In this document: piece after piece, positions 22,962-32,207 of the stretch
Layout: the number at the start of each line of letters is the position of its first letter
Numbering within the stretch: the stretch's first letter is position 1
Assembly (NCBI RefSeq): GCF_000685095.1
Contig: NZ_BAYE01000010.1
Span: 62,001 to 126,000 of the forward strand
Reading direction: 5' to 3'
Length of the DNA: 64,000 nt
From: Paraburkholderia caledonica NBRC 102488
GTDB lineage: Bacteria; Pseudomonadota; Gammaproteobacteria; Burkholderiales; Burkholderiaceae
The notes under the pieces: model-generated
What the model saw: only the letters and a program-made list of their open reading frames with translations
The model's database searches: none
Told to the model about the DNA's origin: nothing
Position numbers and translations under genes: made by a program

Positions 22962-24410
22962 ATGGCCAACGAATCCAGCGGTTTTAGCGGCATTTCTTCG
23001 ATCCTCTCGAATCCGATTCTCAACACGGATTCGTACAAGGCATCGCACTATCTGCAGTATCCGCCAGGAGCGTCGGCGATGTTCTCGTACATCGAATCGC
23101 GCGGCGGGCGCTACGATTGCACGCTCTTTTTCGGCTTGCAGATGCTGATCAAGGAGTATCTGTGCCGGCCCATCACAGCGGCGATGATCGAACAGGCGAA
23201 GGCGTTTTTCAGCGCGCATGGCGAGCCGTTCAACGAAGCCGGCTGGCGCCATATCGTCGAGCATCACAACGGGTATTTGCCGGTGCGGATTCGCGCGGTG
23301 CCCGAGGGCTCGGTGGTGCCAACGCATAACGTGCTCGTCACCGTCGAGTGCGACGATCCGCTGGTATTCTGGCTCGCCTCATATCTGGAAACCATGCTGC
23401 TGCGCGTCTGGTATCCGGTCACGGTAGCGACCCAAAGCTGGCATCTGCGCAAGACGATTCACGCCTATCTGGCAAAGACGAGCGACGACCTCACGCAACT
23501 GCCGTTCAAGCTGCACGATTTCGGTGCGCGCGGCGTGTCGAGCGCGGAGTCGGCGGCAATTGGCGGTGCCGCGCATCTCGTGAGCTTCATGGGCTCCGAC
23601 ACGGTGCTCGGCGTGGTCGCGGCGAATCACTACTACAACGAGAGCATGGCCGCTTTCTCGGTGCCGGCCGCCGAGCACAGCACGGTCACCTCATGGGGCC
23701 GCGAGCGCGAGACCGACGCGTATCGGAACATGATCGCGAAGTTCTCAAGGCCGGGCGCAATCGTTTCGGTGGTATCGGACTCCTACGACCTGTACGCCGC
23801 GCTGAAGGTTTGGGGCACCGATCTGAAGCAGGCCGTGCTCGATTCCGGCGGCACGCTTGTAATCAGGCCGGATTCGGGCGATCCGCAATCTATCGTGTTG
23901 CAGACCCTGCATGCGCTGGAGGCGTCGTTTGGATCGGTGCTGAACACCAAGGGGCGCCGCGTGCTCAACAACGTGCGGGTGATTCAGGGCGACGGCGTGA
24001 ATCCCGACTCGCTCGAGGCCATTCTCGCCGCAATGGACCATGCGGGCTTCGCGGCGGACAACATCGTGTTCGGCATGGGCGGCGCGCTGTTGCAGCAGAT
24101 CAATCGCGACACTCAGCGATTTGCGATGAAGTGCTCGGCGATCCGCCTCGGCGACGCATGGCACGACGTATCGAAAGATCCGGTCACGGACACGAGCAAA
24201 CGCTCGATGAAAGGACGCCTCACACTGTTGCGCAGCCGTCGAACGGGCGACTACCGCACGGCGACGCTGCCGCTCGCGCCAGCGGTGAACGCGGCGGCAG
24301 GCGAAGCCGATTGGGAAGATGCGATGATCACCGTGTTCGATTCGGGCAAGCTGCTGGTCGACGTATCGCTGTCGGAAATCCGCGCTCGCGCGCATGCGCA
24401 CGAAGCATAG
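22962..24410 (+). CDS. nadV: nicotinamide phosphoribosyltransferase (NAMPT/NadV-like)
   Basis: 482 residues, the NAMPT length rather than that of shorter nicotinate enzymes. Seen: NPILNTDSYKASHYLQYPPG at the N terminus, FFGLQMLIKEYL, KLHDFGARGVSSAESAAIGG, SVPAAEHSTVTSWG with the active-site His, VSDSYDLYAAL, VIRPDSGDP, and VIQGDGVNPDS. The enzyme makes nicotinamide mononucleotide from nicotinamide and PRPP, a one-step NAD salvage route. The ATG at 22962 has no clear Shine-Dalgarno sequence. No ADP-ribose pyrophosphatase, NrtR or nadM gene is adjacent, so it appears to be an isolated salvage gene. Confidence 0.93.
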   Translation: MANESSGFSGISSILSNPILNTDSYKASHYLQYPPGASAMFSYIESRGGRYDCTLFFGLQMLIKEYLCRPITAAMIEQAKAFFSAHGEPFNEAGWRHIVEHHNGYLPVRIRAVPEGSVVPTHNVLVTVECDDPLVFWLASYLETMLLRVWYPVTVATQSWHLRKTIHAYLAKTSDDLTQLPFKLHDFGARGVSSAESAAIGGAAHLVSFMGSDTVLGVVAANHYYNESMAAFSVPAAEHSTVTSWGRERETDAYRNMIAKFSRPGAIVSVVSDSYDLYAALKVWGTDLKQAVLDSGGTLVIRPDSGDPQSIVLQTLHALEASFGSVLNTKGRRVLNNVRVIQGDGVNPDSLEAILAAMDHAGFAADNIVFGMGGALLQQINRDTQRFAMKCSAIRLGDAWHDVSKDPVTDTSKRSMKGRLTLLRSRRTGDYRTATLPLAPAVNAAAGEADWEDAMITVFDSGKLLVDVSLSEIRARAHAHEA

Positions 24411-24549
24411 CGGCTGTGCACACAGGCCCGCACCGGCAAGGATTCGATACAATCCGGCGAATCGCGGTTAGCGGTTATCGCTGGCTGTGACACGGCTTCA
24501 ACGCGGCTTCAACACGCGCTTCAATACGGGCAACGCAAATACCAGAACA

Positions 24550-25029
24550 ATGAACCACTCCAATATTCAACTGATCGAGCGCTTCTACACCGCGTTCCAG
24601 CGGCGCGACGCCGACACCATGATCGCCTGCTACGCCGACGATGTCGTCTTCAGCGACCCCGCGTTCGGTGAGCTGCACGGCGACGAAGTGCGCGACATGT
24701 GGCGCATGCTCGTCACGCGCGCGCAGGATTTTTCGCTGACGTTCGACAGCATCGAAGCCGATGAACATAGCGGCCGCGCGCATTGGACCGCAGGCTACGT
24801 GTTTAGCCAGACGGGCCGGCCGGTGGTCAACCAGATCGATGCACGCTTTGCATTCCGCGATGGGCTGATCGTCGAGCATCGCGACAGTTTCGATTTATGG
24901 GCGTGGATGCGTCAGGCGTTGGGCGCACGGGGCGCGCTGCTCGGATGGTCGCCGCTCGTGCATCGCTCGATACGTTCGCGGGCGAGAAGAGGGCTCGCGC
25001 TCTATCGGCGCCAGGACCATAACACCTGA
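24550..25029 (+). CDS. nuclear transport factor 2-like (SnoaL-type) protein
   Basis: 159 residues with the NTF2-like cone fold pattern: NIQLIERFYTAFQRRDADTM, YADDVVFSDPAFGELHGDEV, and the final strand pair RFAFRDGLIVEHRDSFDLW. Homologous small proteins include polyketide cyclases, isomerases and proteins of unknown function, so no reaction is assigned. ATG 24550 is chosen because the preceding in-frame residues are coded by a small sequence repeat (CGGCTTCAAC-type units, 24488-24525) rather than by protein-like sequence. The C-terminal 25 residues are basic. Confidence 0.85.
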   Translation: MNHSNIQLIERFYTAFQRRDADTMIACYADDVVFSDPAFGELHGDEVRDMWRMLVTRAQDFSLTFDSIEADEHSGRAHWTAGYVFSQTGRPVVNQIDARFAFRDGLIVEHRDSFDLWAWMRQALGARGALLGWSPLVHRSIRSRARRGLALYRRQDHNT

Positions 25030-25085
25030 ACGCGTGGATTGAGGCCGATGCAGTATCCTTGTTTCATCGATCAGCGGGGACACGT

Positions 25086-25982
25086 ATGCCGGTAGTGGAT
25101 GCCGCGTGGCATGAATGGCTGCGCACGAACGCAGCGCGTGGCTGCACGATGGACTCGATGATCGAGGCCATGACGCAAGCGGGTTTTGCCGCCGAGGCAG
25201 CCGGCGAAGCGGTGCGCGCCGCCTTCGGATCGAGTGCTGCGAACGTAGCGAGCGCGGCCACGGCAGCGGCCCCAGCGGCGGGCGGCACCGAGGCGGCGTT
25301 GCCGCAAAAGGCGCCACACACATACCGGTACGACGACGCGCCGGTCGCGCAGGGTAATACGATCCACGCCCATGACCGGGACGTGCAGGTGTTGGCGCGC
25401 TGCGAGCGGCCGCAGGTGATCGTGTTCGCGAACGTGCTGGCCGCGCAGGAGTGCAGCGAGATGATCGAGCGCTCGCGGCATCGGTTGAAACGATCGACCA
25501 CCGTCAATCCCGCGACCGGACAGGAAGACGTGATCCGCAACCGGACGAGTGAGGGCATCTGGTATCAACGCGGCGAAGACCCGTTGATCGAACGGTTGGA
25601 ACAGCGCATTGCGAGCCTGATGAACTGGCCGGTCGAGAACGGCGAAGGTCTGCAGGTTCTGCACTATGGCCCTACCGGCGAATACCGGCCGCATTACGAC
25701 TATTTCCCGCCCGATCAACCGGGCAGTGCGGTCCATACGGCGCGCGGCGGCCAGCGCGTGGCGACGCTCGTCATCTATCTGAACGACGTGCCTGAAGGCG
25801 GCGAAACGATTTTCCCTGAAGCGGGCTTGTCTGTGGCGGCGAACCGGGGCGGTGCCGTGTATTTCCGCTACATGAACGGCCAGCGCCAACTCGATCCGCT
25901 GACCTTGCACGGCGGCGCACCAGTGGTTGCTGGCGAAAAGTGGATCATGACCAAGTGGGTTCGTGAGCGCGCGTACGTCTGA
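25086..25982 (+). CDS. prolyl 4-hydroxylase-like 2-oxoglutarate/Fe(II) oxygenase
   Basis: 298 residues. N-terminal helical segment (residues about 5-45), an Ala-rich linker, then a P4H catalytic domain. Metal ligands are in RPHYDYF (HxD) and LTLHGGAPV (distal His), and the 2-oxoglutarate-binding Lys is in GEKWIMTKW. Other family marks are VLAAQECSEMIERSR, RTSEGIWYQRGED and VIYLNDVPEGGETIFPEAGL. Such enzymes hydroxylate prolyl residues or small substrates using 2-oxoglutarate and O2; the bacterial target is unknown. ATG 25086 follows GGGGA. The gene stands alone and is convergent with the GNAT gene. Confidence 0.92.
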   Translation: MPVVDAAWHEWLRTNAARGCTMDSMIEAMTQAGFAAEAAGEAVRAAFGSSAANVASAATAAAPAAGGTEAALPQKAPHTYRYDDAPVAQGNTIHAHDRDVQVLARCERPQVIVFANVLAAQECSEMIERSRHRLKRSTTVNPATGQEDVIRNRTSEGIWYQRGEDPLIERLEQRIASLMNWPVENGEGLQVLHYGPTGEYRPHYDYFPPDQPGSAVHTARGGQRVATLVIYLNDVPEGGETIFPEAGLSVAANRGGAVYFRYMNGQRQLDPLTLHGGAPVVAGEKWIMTKWVRERAYV

Positions 25983-26024
25983 TTTCCACAGCAGGGCGCG
26001 CGTTGGCGCATTTGAACTTCGTGC

Positions 26025-26471
26025 TCAGGTGCTGCCGTAGACATCCGGGTCGTGTACTTCCATGAACAGCGCCGGGTTAGACAAAGCCTTGAACCCGTGT
26101 GGCCGATAGACATGGTGCGCGTCTGTCGTTGCCAGCATGATTCTCCTCAAGCCCTGCAGCGACTCGCTCGCGAAGAGTTGCGTGAGCAACGCGTGTGCGT
26201 ATCCGTTGCCGCGATACTCGGGCAGCACGAACACATCGCACAGGTACGCGAACGTCGCGTGATCCGTGACCACGCGCGCAAAGGCGACCTGCTTGCCCCC
26301 GACATAGCCGCCAAAACACAGCGACCCGGCAATGGCGCGTTCGAGCGTTTCGCGTGGCATGCCCTTCGCCCACGGCGTTTCCTGCGACAGAAACGCGTGC
26401 ACCATTGCGACGTCGAGTTCGTCCTTGTCGCTGGAAATTTTCAGTTCGCTCAGTTCATTAGGGGTCGCCAC
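26025..26471 (-). CDS. GNAT family N-acetyltransferase
   Basis: 148 residues with the GNAT core: FARVVTDHATFAYLCDVFV, motif A VLPEYRGNGYAHALL (acetyl-CoA pyrophosphate loop), then MLATTDAHHVYRPHGF. The GTG start is supported by GAGGAGG just upstream. It begins 18 bases after the stop of the MFS exporter on the same strand, so the two are likely co-transcribed; exporter plus acetyltransferase suggests detoxification of a small molecule (inference). Substrate unknown. Confidence 0.9.
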   Translation of the reverse strand: MATPNELSELKISSDKDELDVAMVHAFLSQETPWAKGMPRETLERAIAGSLCFGGYVGGKQVAFARVVTDHATFAYLCDVFVLPEYRGNGYAHALLTQLFASESLQGLRRIMLATTDAHHVYRPHGFKALSNPALFMEVHDPDVYGST

Positions 26472-26489
26472 ACCGCCTCCTCAAATCTG

Positions 26490-27929
26490 TTAACCCTTGG
26501 CGGGGCCTTCTGCGCCGCGCGAACCACCGCCGATGCTCTGGCCCGCATCGCGTGAAAGACCCATGTAGCCGATCACTGACACGAGCGTCAAGACGCCCGC
26601 AAGCAAAAACGCGAGGCGGAAATCGTCGAGCGTGAACACGCGGCCCGTCGTTTCGCCGTTGAAGAACGCCGCAGCCCGCAGTGAAACCGCGCCGAACGCG
26701 ATGCCGAGGCCTATCGTCATTTGAGCCGCCGCGCTCCATAGCGTGCTGGCCGCGCTCATTTGCGGCTGCGCGACGTCGGCGTAGGCGAGTGTGGCGAGTG
26801 TCGAAAACTGCATCGAGCGCGCTACGCCATACACGAACACAATGATCAGCACGAGCGCAAGCGGAACGTCCGGCGTCAGCAACCCGCACGCGATGATGAA
26901 GATGCCGGCTACCGTCACATCGACGATCGACACCATGCGAAAGCCGAAACGCTGCAGGATTCGCGTGGTCAGCGCCTTCATGCCGAGATTGCCCAGCGCG
27001 CTGGCGAGCAGCAGCAGCCCGGACTTGAACGCCGACAGGCCGAAGCCGACCTGGAACAGCAGCGGCATCAGATAAGGTACGGCGCCGATGCCAATGCGCG
27101 TGAAGGAGCCCGTTATCACCGTCACCGAAAACGTGGGGATTTTCAGCGTGGAAACGTCGATCAACGGATGCGGATGCCGCTTGGCATGCTGGAACGCGAC
27201 TGCGCCCACCACCAAGCCCAGGACGATGACCGCTCCGCCGATCCACGGGTTCTCGGCGGGCTGGCTCGCCAGTTCCGCGCCGTACAGAATCGCGGTGAGC
27301 GCGGTGCCGCTCAGCAGCAAACCGACGACGTCGAGCGGCTTGCGTTCGCTGCCGCGCAGGTTGGGCACTAGCGCGAGCGCCACGGCCATTGCCGCGAGAC
27401 CGAACGGCACATTGAGCAGGAAAATCCAGCGCCACGACGCATAAGTGGTGATGAAGCCGCCGACGGGCGGGCCGATCACCGGCGCGGCGATTGCGGGCCA
27501 CGTTATCGTTGAAATGGCCTGCATCATGCGGCTTTTTTCGGTGCTGCGAACCACAATCAGCCGGCCGACCGGCACCATCATCGCGCCTCCGATGCCTTGC
27601 AACAAACGCGCGGCGGTGAATTCCGCGACGTTCTGCGACAGCCCGCACAGCACCGAGGCGACCGTAAACACGCCGATGGCGCTGAAAAACACGGTGCGCG
27701 AGCCGCAGCGGTCGGCGACCCAGCCGCTCGCCGGGATGAAAATCGCCAGCGCCAGCATGTAGGCCGTCATGCCGAGACTGATGCTGTTGGGCCCGACGCC
27801 GAACGAGTGCGCCATCTGCGGCAGCGCAGTCGCGATCACCGTGGTGTCGAGATATTCCATGAAAAACGTCGCCGCGACGATATACGGCAACCAGCCGGCA
27901 TGCTTCAGAGGCGTGCTGCTCCCGTTCAT
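26490..27929 (-). CDS. MFS multidrug exporter, DHA2 (14-TM, EmrB/QacA-like) family
   Basis: 479 residues with about 13-14 membrane helices. Family marks: helix 1 motif FMEYLDTTVIATALPQMA, motif A GWVADRCGSRTVF, and motif C-like TWPAIAAPVIGPPVGGF, typical of drug/H+ antiporters. No adjacent membrane-fusion partner (EmrA) is present. It is the first gene of a probable two-gene unit with the GNAT protein. The start ATG 27929 has a weak ribosome-binding site; the upstream 400 bases contain no gene. Confidence 0.93.
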   Translation of the reverse strand: MNGSSTPLKHAGWLPYIVAATFFMEYLDTTVIATALPQMAHSFGVGPNSISLGMTAYMLALAIFIPASGWVADRCGSRTVFFSAIGVFTVASVLCGLSQNVAEFTAARLLQGIGGAMMVPVGRLIVVRSTEKSRMMQAISTITWPAIAAPVIGPPVGGFITTYASWRWIFLLNVPFGLAAMAVALALVPNLRGSERKPLDVVGLLLSGTALTAILYGAELASQPAENPWIGGAVIVLGLVVGAVAFQHAKRHPHPLIDVSTLKIPTFSVTVITGSFTRIGIGAVPYLMPLLFQVGFGLSAFKSGLLLLASALGNLGMKALTTRILQRFGFRMVSIVDVTVAGIFIIACGLLTPDVPLALVLIIVFVYGVARSMQFSTLATLAYADVAQPQMSAASTLWSAAAQMTIGLGIAFGAVSLRAAAFFNGETTGRVFTLDDFRLAFLLAGVLTLVSVIGYMGLSRDAGQSIGGGSRGAEGPAKG

Positions 27930-28336
27930 TGCACGGCCCCCGACAGCGCGCGCGTGTGTACGTCGCTAAGGCCGCGAATGCACGGGCGAATTCCACGCGA
28001 AATACGCAATGCTATGCACTTCATGTTTTTGACTATCTCTCGGATACGTGTTTCCGCCGTCCCTGCAAAGCGGACGAGCGACAGGAGCGGGGCCGGGGGA
28101 ACGCGTCGGTCATGCTGCTAGCAGAATGATCGGCACTTGGACGCGTGCCGCGGTGATATATCGCCGGCTCTGAATCCTATCGCAATCACGCGCGCCGCAT
28201 AGGTGATGCGTGGCACAGAACAAAGCGTCCGGTCCAAAAAGCGCGCTGATTCGTGCTGACTTACGCATGGCTCATGCCGAGCACGTCGCGTGCCGTGCCC
28301 GGCCGTCAGCAAACACGTTTCGATGCGACCCGCGGT
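27930..28336. other. intergenic region, 407 bp, no gene seen
   Basis: Lies between two minus-strand genes and should contain the MFS exporter promoter and the end of the lyase transcript. I found no clear hairpin terminator, promoter or RNA gene. Confidence 0.45.
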
Positions 28337-29218
28337 TCAGTCCTTCGCCGCGTATTCGCGATCCAGCCGGTCATACAACGGCTTGTTCACGAGCCGCTGG
28401 CGCTCGCTGAACGGAGCGACGAGCGCCGCGTCCTCGTCGAGGCGGCCGTTGCTCTTCAGGCTGCCGAGCGCGCGTTGCATGCCGAGCACCGCACCTTGCA
28501 AGGCGGCGTTCGCATACAGCACGATGCCGTAGCCGAGCTTCGCGAGCGCTTCACGCGATTGCACCGGTGTCTTGCCGCCGATCACGATGTTGATCAACTG
28601 CGGCTTGTCGAACAGCGACGGCAAACGCTCGATGTCCGCCAGCGACTCCGTCGCTTCGATGAAGAGAATGTCGGCGCCCGCCTCGATGAAGCGATGACCG
28701 CGCTCGATCGCGTCTTCGATACCGTGGACTGCCGCGGCGTCGGTGCGCGCCATGATCTGCAGGTTTCCGTCCTCGCGGGCGTCGACCGCCGCGCGGATCT
28801 TGCCTGCCATTTCGCTGGCGCCGATCACTTCCTTGCCGGAAAAGTGTCCGCACTTCTTCGGCATAACCTGATCTTCGAACTGGATCACGTCGGCCCCGCT
28901 GCGTTCGAGCACGCGCACGGTCTGGCGTACGTTCAGCGCGTTGCCAAAGCCGGTGTCGGCGTCGACGATCAGCGGTAGCGCAACCGCATCGCGAATGCGC
29001 GCGGTGTGCTCGGCGACCTCGGCAAGACCAATGAAGCCGAGATCGGGCAAGCCGAGCGACATGTTGGTGACGCCCGCGCCGGTGATGTAGATCGCCTCGA
29101 AACCGGCGTCCTCGATAACACGAGCGCTCATCGCGTTGAAGGCGCCTGGCACGAGCAGGCCCTGGCGTTCGTTGACCTTGGCGCGAAAGGCGGCGCGGCG
29201 CGCGGCGGAAGTTGTCAT
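28337..29218 (-). CDS. isocitrate lyase/PEP mutase superfamily enzyme (2-methylisocitrate-lyase-like)
   Basis: 293 residues forming the swapped TIM barrel of this superfamily. Seen: LVPGAFNAMSARVIEDAGFEA, PLIVDADTGFGN (Mg-binding Asp), VIQFEDQVMPKKCGH and ARTDAAAVHG. KKCGH corresponds to the lyase motif K[KR]CGH, whose Cys is catalytic; mutases and oxaloacetate hydrolases lack it. This favours C-C lyase activity on a methylisocitrate-, dimethylmalate- or isocitrate-like substrate. ATG 29218 follows CCGGAGA. The gene is divergent from a PrpR-like activator and preceded by a -24/-12 promoter, so it is the likely target. prpC and prpD are absent here. Confidence 0.85.
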   Translation of the reverse strand: MTTSAARRAAFRAKVNERQGLLVPGAFNAMSARVIEDAGFEAIYITGAGVTNMSLGLPDLGFIGLAEVAEHTARIRDAVALPLIVDADTGFGNALNVRQTVRVLERSGADVIQFEDQVMPKKCGHFSGKEVIGASEMAGKIRAAVDAREDGNLQIMARTDAAAVHGIEDAIERGHRFIEAGADILFIEATESLADIERLPSLFDKPQLINIVIGGKTPVQSREALAKLGYGIVLYANAALQGAVLGMQRALGSLKSNGRLDEDAALVAPFSERQRLVNKPLYDRLDREYAAKD

Positions 29219-29262
29219 GACGGTTGTCTCCGGAGGAATGCTGAGTAAGGGTGGGCTCAAAG

Positions 29263-29278
29263 TGCAGAAACTATGCCA
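29263..29278 (-). promoter_or_regulatory. sigma-54 (-24/-12) promoter of the lyase gene
   Basis: On the minus strand this reads TGGCATAGTTTCTGCA: GG and GC are exactly 10 bases apart, matching TGGCAYR-N4-YTGCA. It ends about 45 bases before the lyase start codon. Confidence 0.8.
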
Positions 29279-29374
29279 ATACGTCGGCGCTGAGACCTAA
29301 CCTAGTGAAATCAATCGCTTAGGGAAGCGCGGCTAGTAGTCGGGGGTTCGTGGCAGAATGGAAGGCCGTTCCGT

Positions 29375-29431
29375 GAAACGTTTCCTGAAACGATTGATGG
29401 AACGTTTCAACGGCCTTTTCTGGAGCGTTTC
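29375..29431. promoter_or_regulatory. three phased operator-like repeats, likely PrpR-type activator sites
   Basis: GAAACGTTTC (29375-29384, perfect palindrome), GGAACGTTTC (29399-29408) and GGAGCGTTTC (29422-29431), centres 24 and 23 bases apart. They lie about 100-155 bases upstream of the lyase -24/-12 promoter, a normal enhancer distance, and the last abuts the regulator start codon. Confidence 0.7.
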
Positions 29432-29433
29432 CC

Positions 29434-31434
29434 ATGTCGACCTTTTCGCCGTCTCTTGTCAACGCAGATTCGGGCCGCCCGGGTATTGCACTGGTAAGTA
29501 TCAGCCGCCTCGAATCGCTTTGTGAGACGATTGCGCCGCGCTACGCCGGCCGCGCGAGATTTTTCTCGATTCGCGAAGGCTATGGCTCGGCTGTCACCGC
29601 GCTACAGGCGTACGTCGACGCGGGCTCCGTCGACGTCGTCCTCGCGGCGGGCTCGAACGGCGCGTATCTGCGCGATCACCTGAGTGTGCCGGTCGTCATG
29701 GTGAAGGTGAACGGCTTCGACGTATTGAGCGCGATCACCCGCGCCACCACCCTTTGGCCCAGCGGGCCGATCGGGCTCGTGCTGCACGAAACGATCTCGC
29801 ATGAACTGGCCGATCTCAGCGGCTGGCTGAGCGTCGGCCTGAAACAGCGCGCGTACCGCTCGGTCGATGAAGTCAGAACCGCAGTGAGGGATCTCGCCGC
29901 CGAAGGCTGCCGCGTGATCATCGGGCCGGGCATGGCTTGCGATCTCGCGCAGCAGGAAGGTTTGGAGAGCGTGTTCCTGTACTCGCTTGGCGCCGTCGAA
30001 GAAGCATTCGAGCGCTCGGTCGAACTCGCGCGCGTGAGCCGGCAGAAGGAGTCCAAGCGCGTGCGCCTGAACACGATCGTCGCGCATCTGCGCGACGGCG
30101 TGGCCGCATTCGACGACGCAGGCCAGCTCGAAGCCGTCAACCCCGCAATGCTCGAGCTACTGGGCCTCCACCGCGACCAGGACCTTTCGGCGCAACTCGC
30201 GCGGACGGTCGGCCCGTGGCTGCGCAAGGCGCTGCAAGGCGACGGCCCGCTCGATGAGCGCATCGAGCAGATCGGCGAGCGTTCGCTGATCGTCAATTGT
30301 GTGCCGATTGTCGAGCAGGGCGCGCGCTCGGGCGTTGTCGTGACGGTGCAGGACGCGCTGGTCGCGCAGCGGATCGACCGGTCGCTGCGCACCAGTCAGC
30401 GGCCGAGGCATCTGGTTGCGCGGCATCGGCTGGACGATCTGATCGGCGAATCGGCGGCGCTCGAACGCGTGCGCCGGCTCGCGCGCGCCGGCGCGGCGCA
30501 CGACGTCACCGTCTTATTGACCGGCGAGAGCGGCACCGGCAAGGAACTGGTCGCGCAGGGCATCCATAACGCGAGCCCGCGGCGCGGCAATCCGTTCGTC
30601 GCGTTCAATTGCGCGGCGCTTCCCGAGGGGCTGATCGAAAGCGAACTGTTCGGTCACGAGGAAGGCGCGTTTACCGGCGCGCGGCGCGGCGGCAAGCCGG
30701 GACTCTTTGAAATGGCCCACACCGGAACTATTTTTCTCGATGAAATCGGCGAAATGCCGCCCGCGCTGCAAAGCCGGCTGCTGCGCGTGCTCCAGGAACG
30801 CGAGGTGATGAAGCTCGGCTCGGGCCGCGCGACGCCGATCGACGTGCGGGTGATAGCCGCCACGCACCGCGACCTGCACGCGCTCGTCGACGAGGGCGGG
30901 TTTCGCGCGGATCTGTATTTTCGTCTGAATCTGCTTCAGATAGAATTGCCGCCGCTGCGTGAGCGGCGTGCCGATGTTGCTTTGCTGGCGCGGCACTTGT
31001 TAAGCCGCAGTGCGCTCCAATATGGATTGTCTGAAACGGCAAGCGACCGGGTTCTGCAATTTCTGACGCCGCTCTTCGAGCGCTACGCGTGGCCAGGCAA
31101 CGTGCGGGAACTGGAAAATCTGCTGGCGCGCGCAGCGATCTATCTCGGCGATACAGCGAGCGATCAGCGCATCGATCCTGACGGCAACGTTCAGCCCGAG
31201 CTGCTGGCGCTGTTTCCCGAATTCACCCGTATGGGGCATGCAGGCGGGAACGGAAGGCTTACCAGAACCTCCGCGGACGCCGCCACGCCTGGCGCTGCCC
31301 GCGTCGCGCCGAGCCGCGGCGACGCATTGGAAGCACTGGCACGCTGCGGCGGCAACCGTGCAGCGGCAAGCCGGGCGCTGGGCATCGGCCGCACTACGCT
31401 CTGGCGGCTGCTGAAGACGGATGGCGCCCGATAG
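29434..31434 (+). CDS. PrpR-like sigma-54-dependent transcriptional activator
   Basis: 666 residues. N-terminal PrpR_N sensor (residues about 15-185; [38 protein letters not shown]), then a PAS-like segment ([21 protein letters not shown]), AAA+ domain with Walker A GESGTGKE, the sigma-54 loop GAFTGA, and Walker [12 protein letters not shown]-terminal Fis helix-turn-helix ends the protein ([20 protein letters not shown]). PrpR senses 2-methylcitrate in propionate catabolism. Here only a single lyase-family gene is divergent, so the ligand may differ. Repeats immediately before the start codon suggest that it also represses its own synthesis (inference). Confidence 0.92.
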   Translation: MSTFSPSLVNADSGRPGIALVSISRLESLCETIAPRYAGRARFFSIREGYGSAVTALQAYVDAGSVDVVLAAGSNGAYLRDHLSVPVVMVKVNGFDVLSAITRATTLWPSGPIGLVLHETISHELADLSGWLSVGLKQRAYRSVDEVRTAVRDLAAEGCRVIIGPGMACDLAQQEGLESVFLYSLGAVEEAFERSVELARVSRQKESKRVRLNTIVAHLRDGVAAFDDAGQLEAVNPAMLELLGLHRDQDLSAQLARTVGPWLRKALQGDGPLDERIEQIGERSLIVNCVPIVEQGARSGVVVTVQDALVAQRIDRSLRTSQRPRHLVARHRLDDLIGESAALERVRRLARAGAAHDVTVLLTGESGTGKELVAQGIHNASPRRGNPFVAFNCAALPEGLIESELFGHEEGAFTGARRGGKPGLFEMAHTGTIFLDEIGEMPPALQSRLLRVLQEREVMKLGSGRATPIDVRVIAATHRDLHALVDEGGFRADLYFRLNLLQIELPPLRERRADVALLARHLLSRSALQYGLSETASDRVLQFLTPLFERYAWPGNVRELENLLARAAIYLGDTASDQRIDPDGNVQPELLALFPEFTRMGHAGGNGRLTRTSADAATPGAARVAPSRGDALEALARCGGNRAAASRALGIGRTTLWRLLKTDGAR

Positions 31435-31452
31435 CCGACGGGGCCGGATCAG

Positions 31453-31489
31453 ATAGTGGAAATCTATCAATATAATTAAAACAATCCAC
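31453..31489 (+). promoter_or_regulatory. OxyR-like binding site upstream of ahpC
   Basis: ATAG-N7-CTAT-N7-ATTA-N7-CCAC, matching the OxyR consensus ATAG-N7-CTAT-N7-ATAG-N7-CTAT perfectly in the first two quarters and partly in the rest. A possible promoter (TTTACC at 31490, CATACT at 31513, spacing 17) abuts it, the position expected for OxyR activation. Confidence 0.7.
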
Positions 31490-31557
31490 TTTACCTATTA
31501 AGCGCTGTCTGACATACTGACTCCACTTTCCAACCACTCCGAAAGAGGACTCAGTAA

Positions 31558-32121
31558 ATGCCGATCATCAATAGTCAAGTCAAACCGTTCAAGGCACAGG
31601 CTTATCACAATGGCGATTTCGTGACCGTCACTGAAGAAAGCCTGAAGGGCAAGTGGTCGGTTTTCGTTTTCTATCCGGCCGACTTCACGTTCGTTTGCCC
31701 GACCGAACTGGGTGACCTGGCCGATCGCTACGCCGATTTCCAGAAGCTCGGCGTTGAAATCTACAGCGTGTCGACCGACACCCACTTCACGCACAAGGCA
31801 TGGCACGACACGTCGGACACGATCCAGAAGATCAAGTACCCGATGATCGCTGACCCGACCCTCGCGATCTCGCGCAATTTCGACGTGCTGATCGAAGAAG
31901 AAGGTCTGGCGCTGCGCGGCACGTTCGTGATCAACCCGGAAGGCGAGATCAAGCTGTGCGAAGTCCACGACAACGGCATCGGCCGTGACGCTGGCGAACT
32001 GCTGCGCAAGGTGCAAGCTGCGCAATACATCGCAGCACATCCGGGTGAAGTCTGCCCCGCCAAGTGGACGCCGGGCGCTGAAACGCTGACCCCGTCGCTC
32101 GACCTGATCGGCAAGATCTAA
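31558..32121 (+). CDS. ahpC: alkyl hydroperoxide reductase subunit C (2-Cys peroxiredoxin)
   Basis: 187 residues, the standard AhpC length. The peroxidatic cysteine is C47 in [11 protein letters not shown] and the resolving cysteine is C166 in GEVCPAKW. It reduces hydrogen peroxide and organic hydroperoxides in the cytoplasm, recycled by AhpF. GAGGA precedes the ATG. An OxyR-like site lies about 70-105 bases upstream. ahpF follows after 163 bases containing a large hairpin, so the two are probably one transcript with stronger ahpC expression. Confidence 0.97.
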   Translation: MPIINSQVKPFKAQAYHNGDFVTVTEESLKGKWSVFVFYPADFTFVCPTELGDLADRYADFQKLGVEIYSVSTDTHFTHKAWHDTSDTIQKIKYPMIADPTLAISRNFDVLIEEEGLALRGTFVINPEGEIKLCEVHDNGIGRDAGELLRKVQAAQYIAAHPGEVCPAKWTPGAETLTPSLDLIGKI

Positions 32122-32207
32122 GGTTCGGCGGCTTCAAAGCCTCAGGCAGTACTAGCGCCTTAGCGGCGCATCGGCGTGCGGGCCGCTTGATACAGCGGTT
32201 CGCGCGT

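Noticed and set aside
26458-27996. 512-codon frame overlapping the MFS exporter in another frame of the same strand
   Set aside because: The exporter frame shows clear membrane helices and MFS motifs; the other is Arg-rich shadow.
28210-28230. TGGCACAGAACAAAGC as a second sigma-54 promoter
   Set aside because: The -12 GC element is wrong (AAAGC instead of TTGCW) and no gene lies downstream on that strand.
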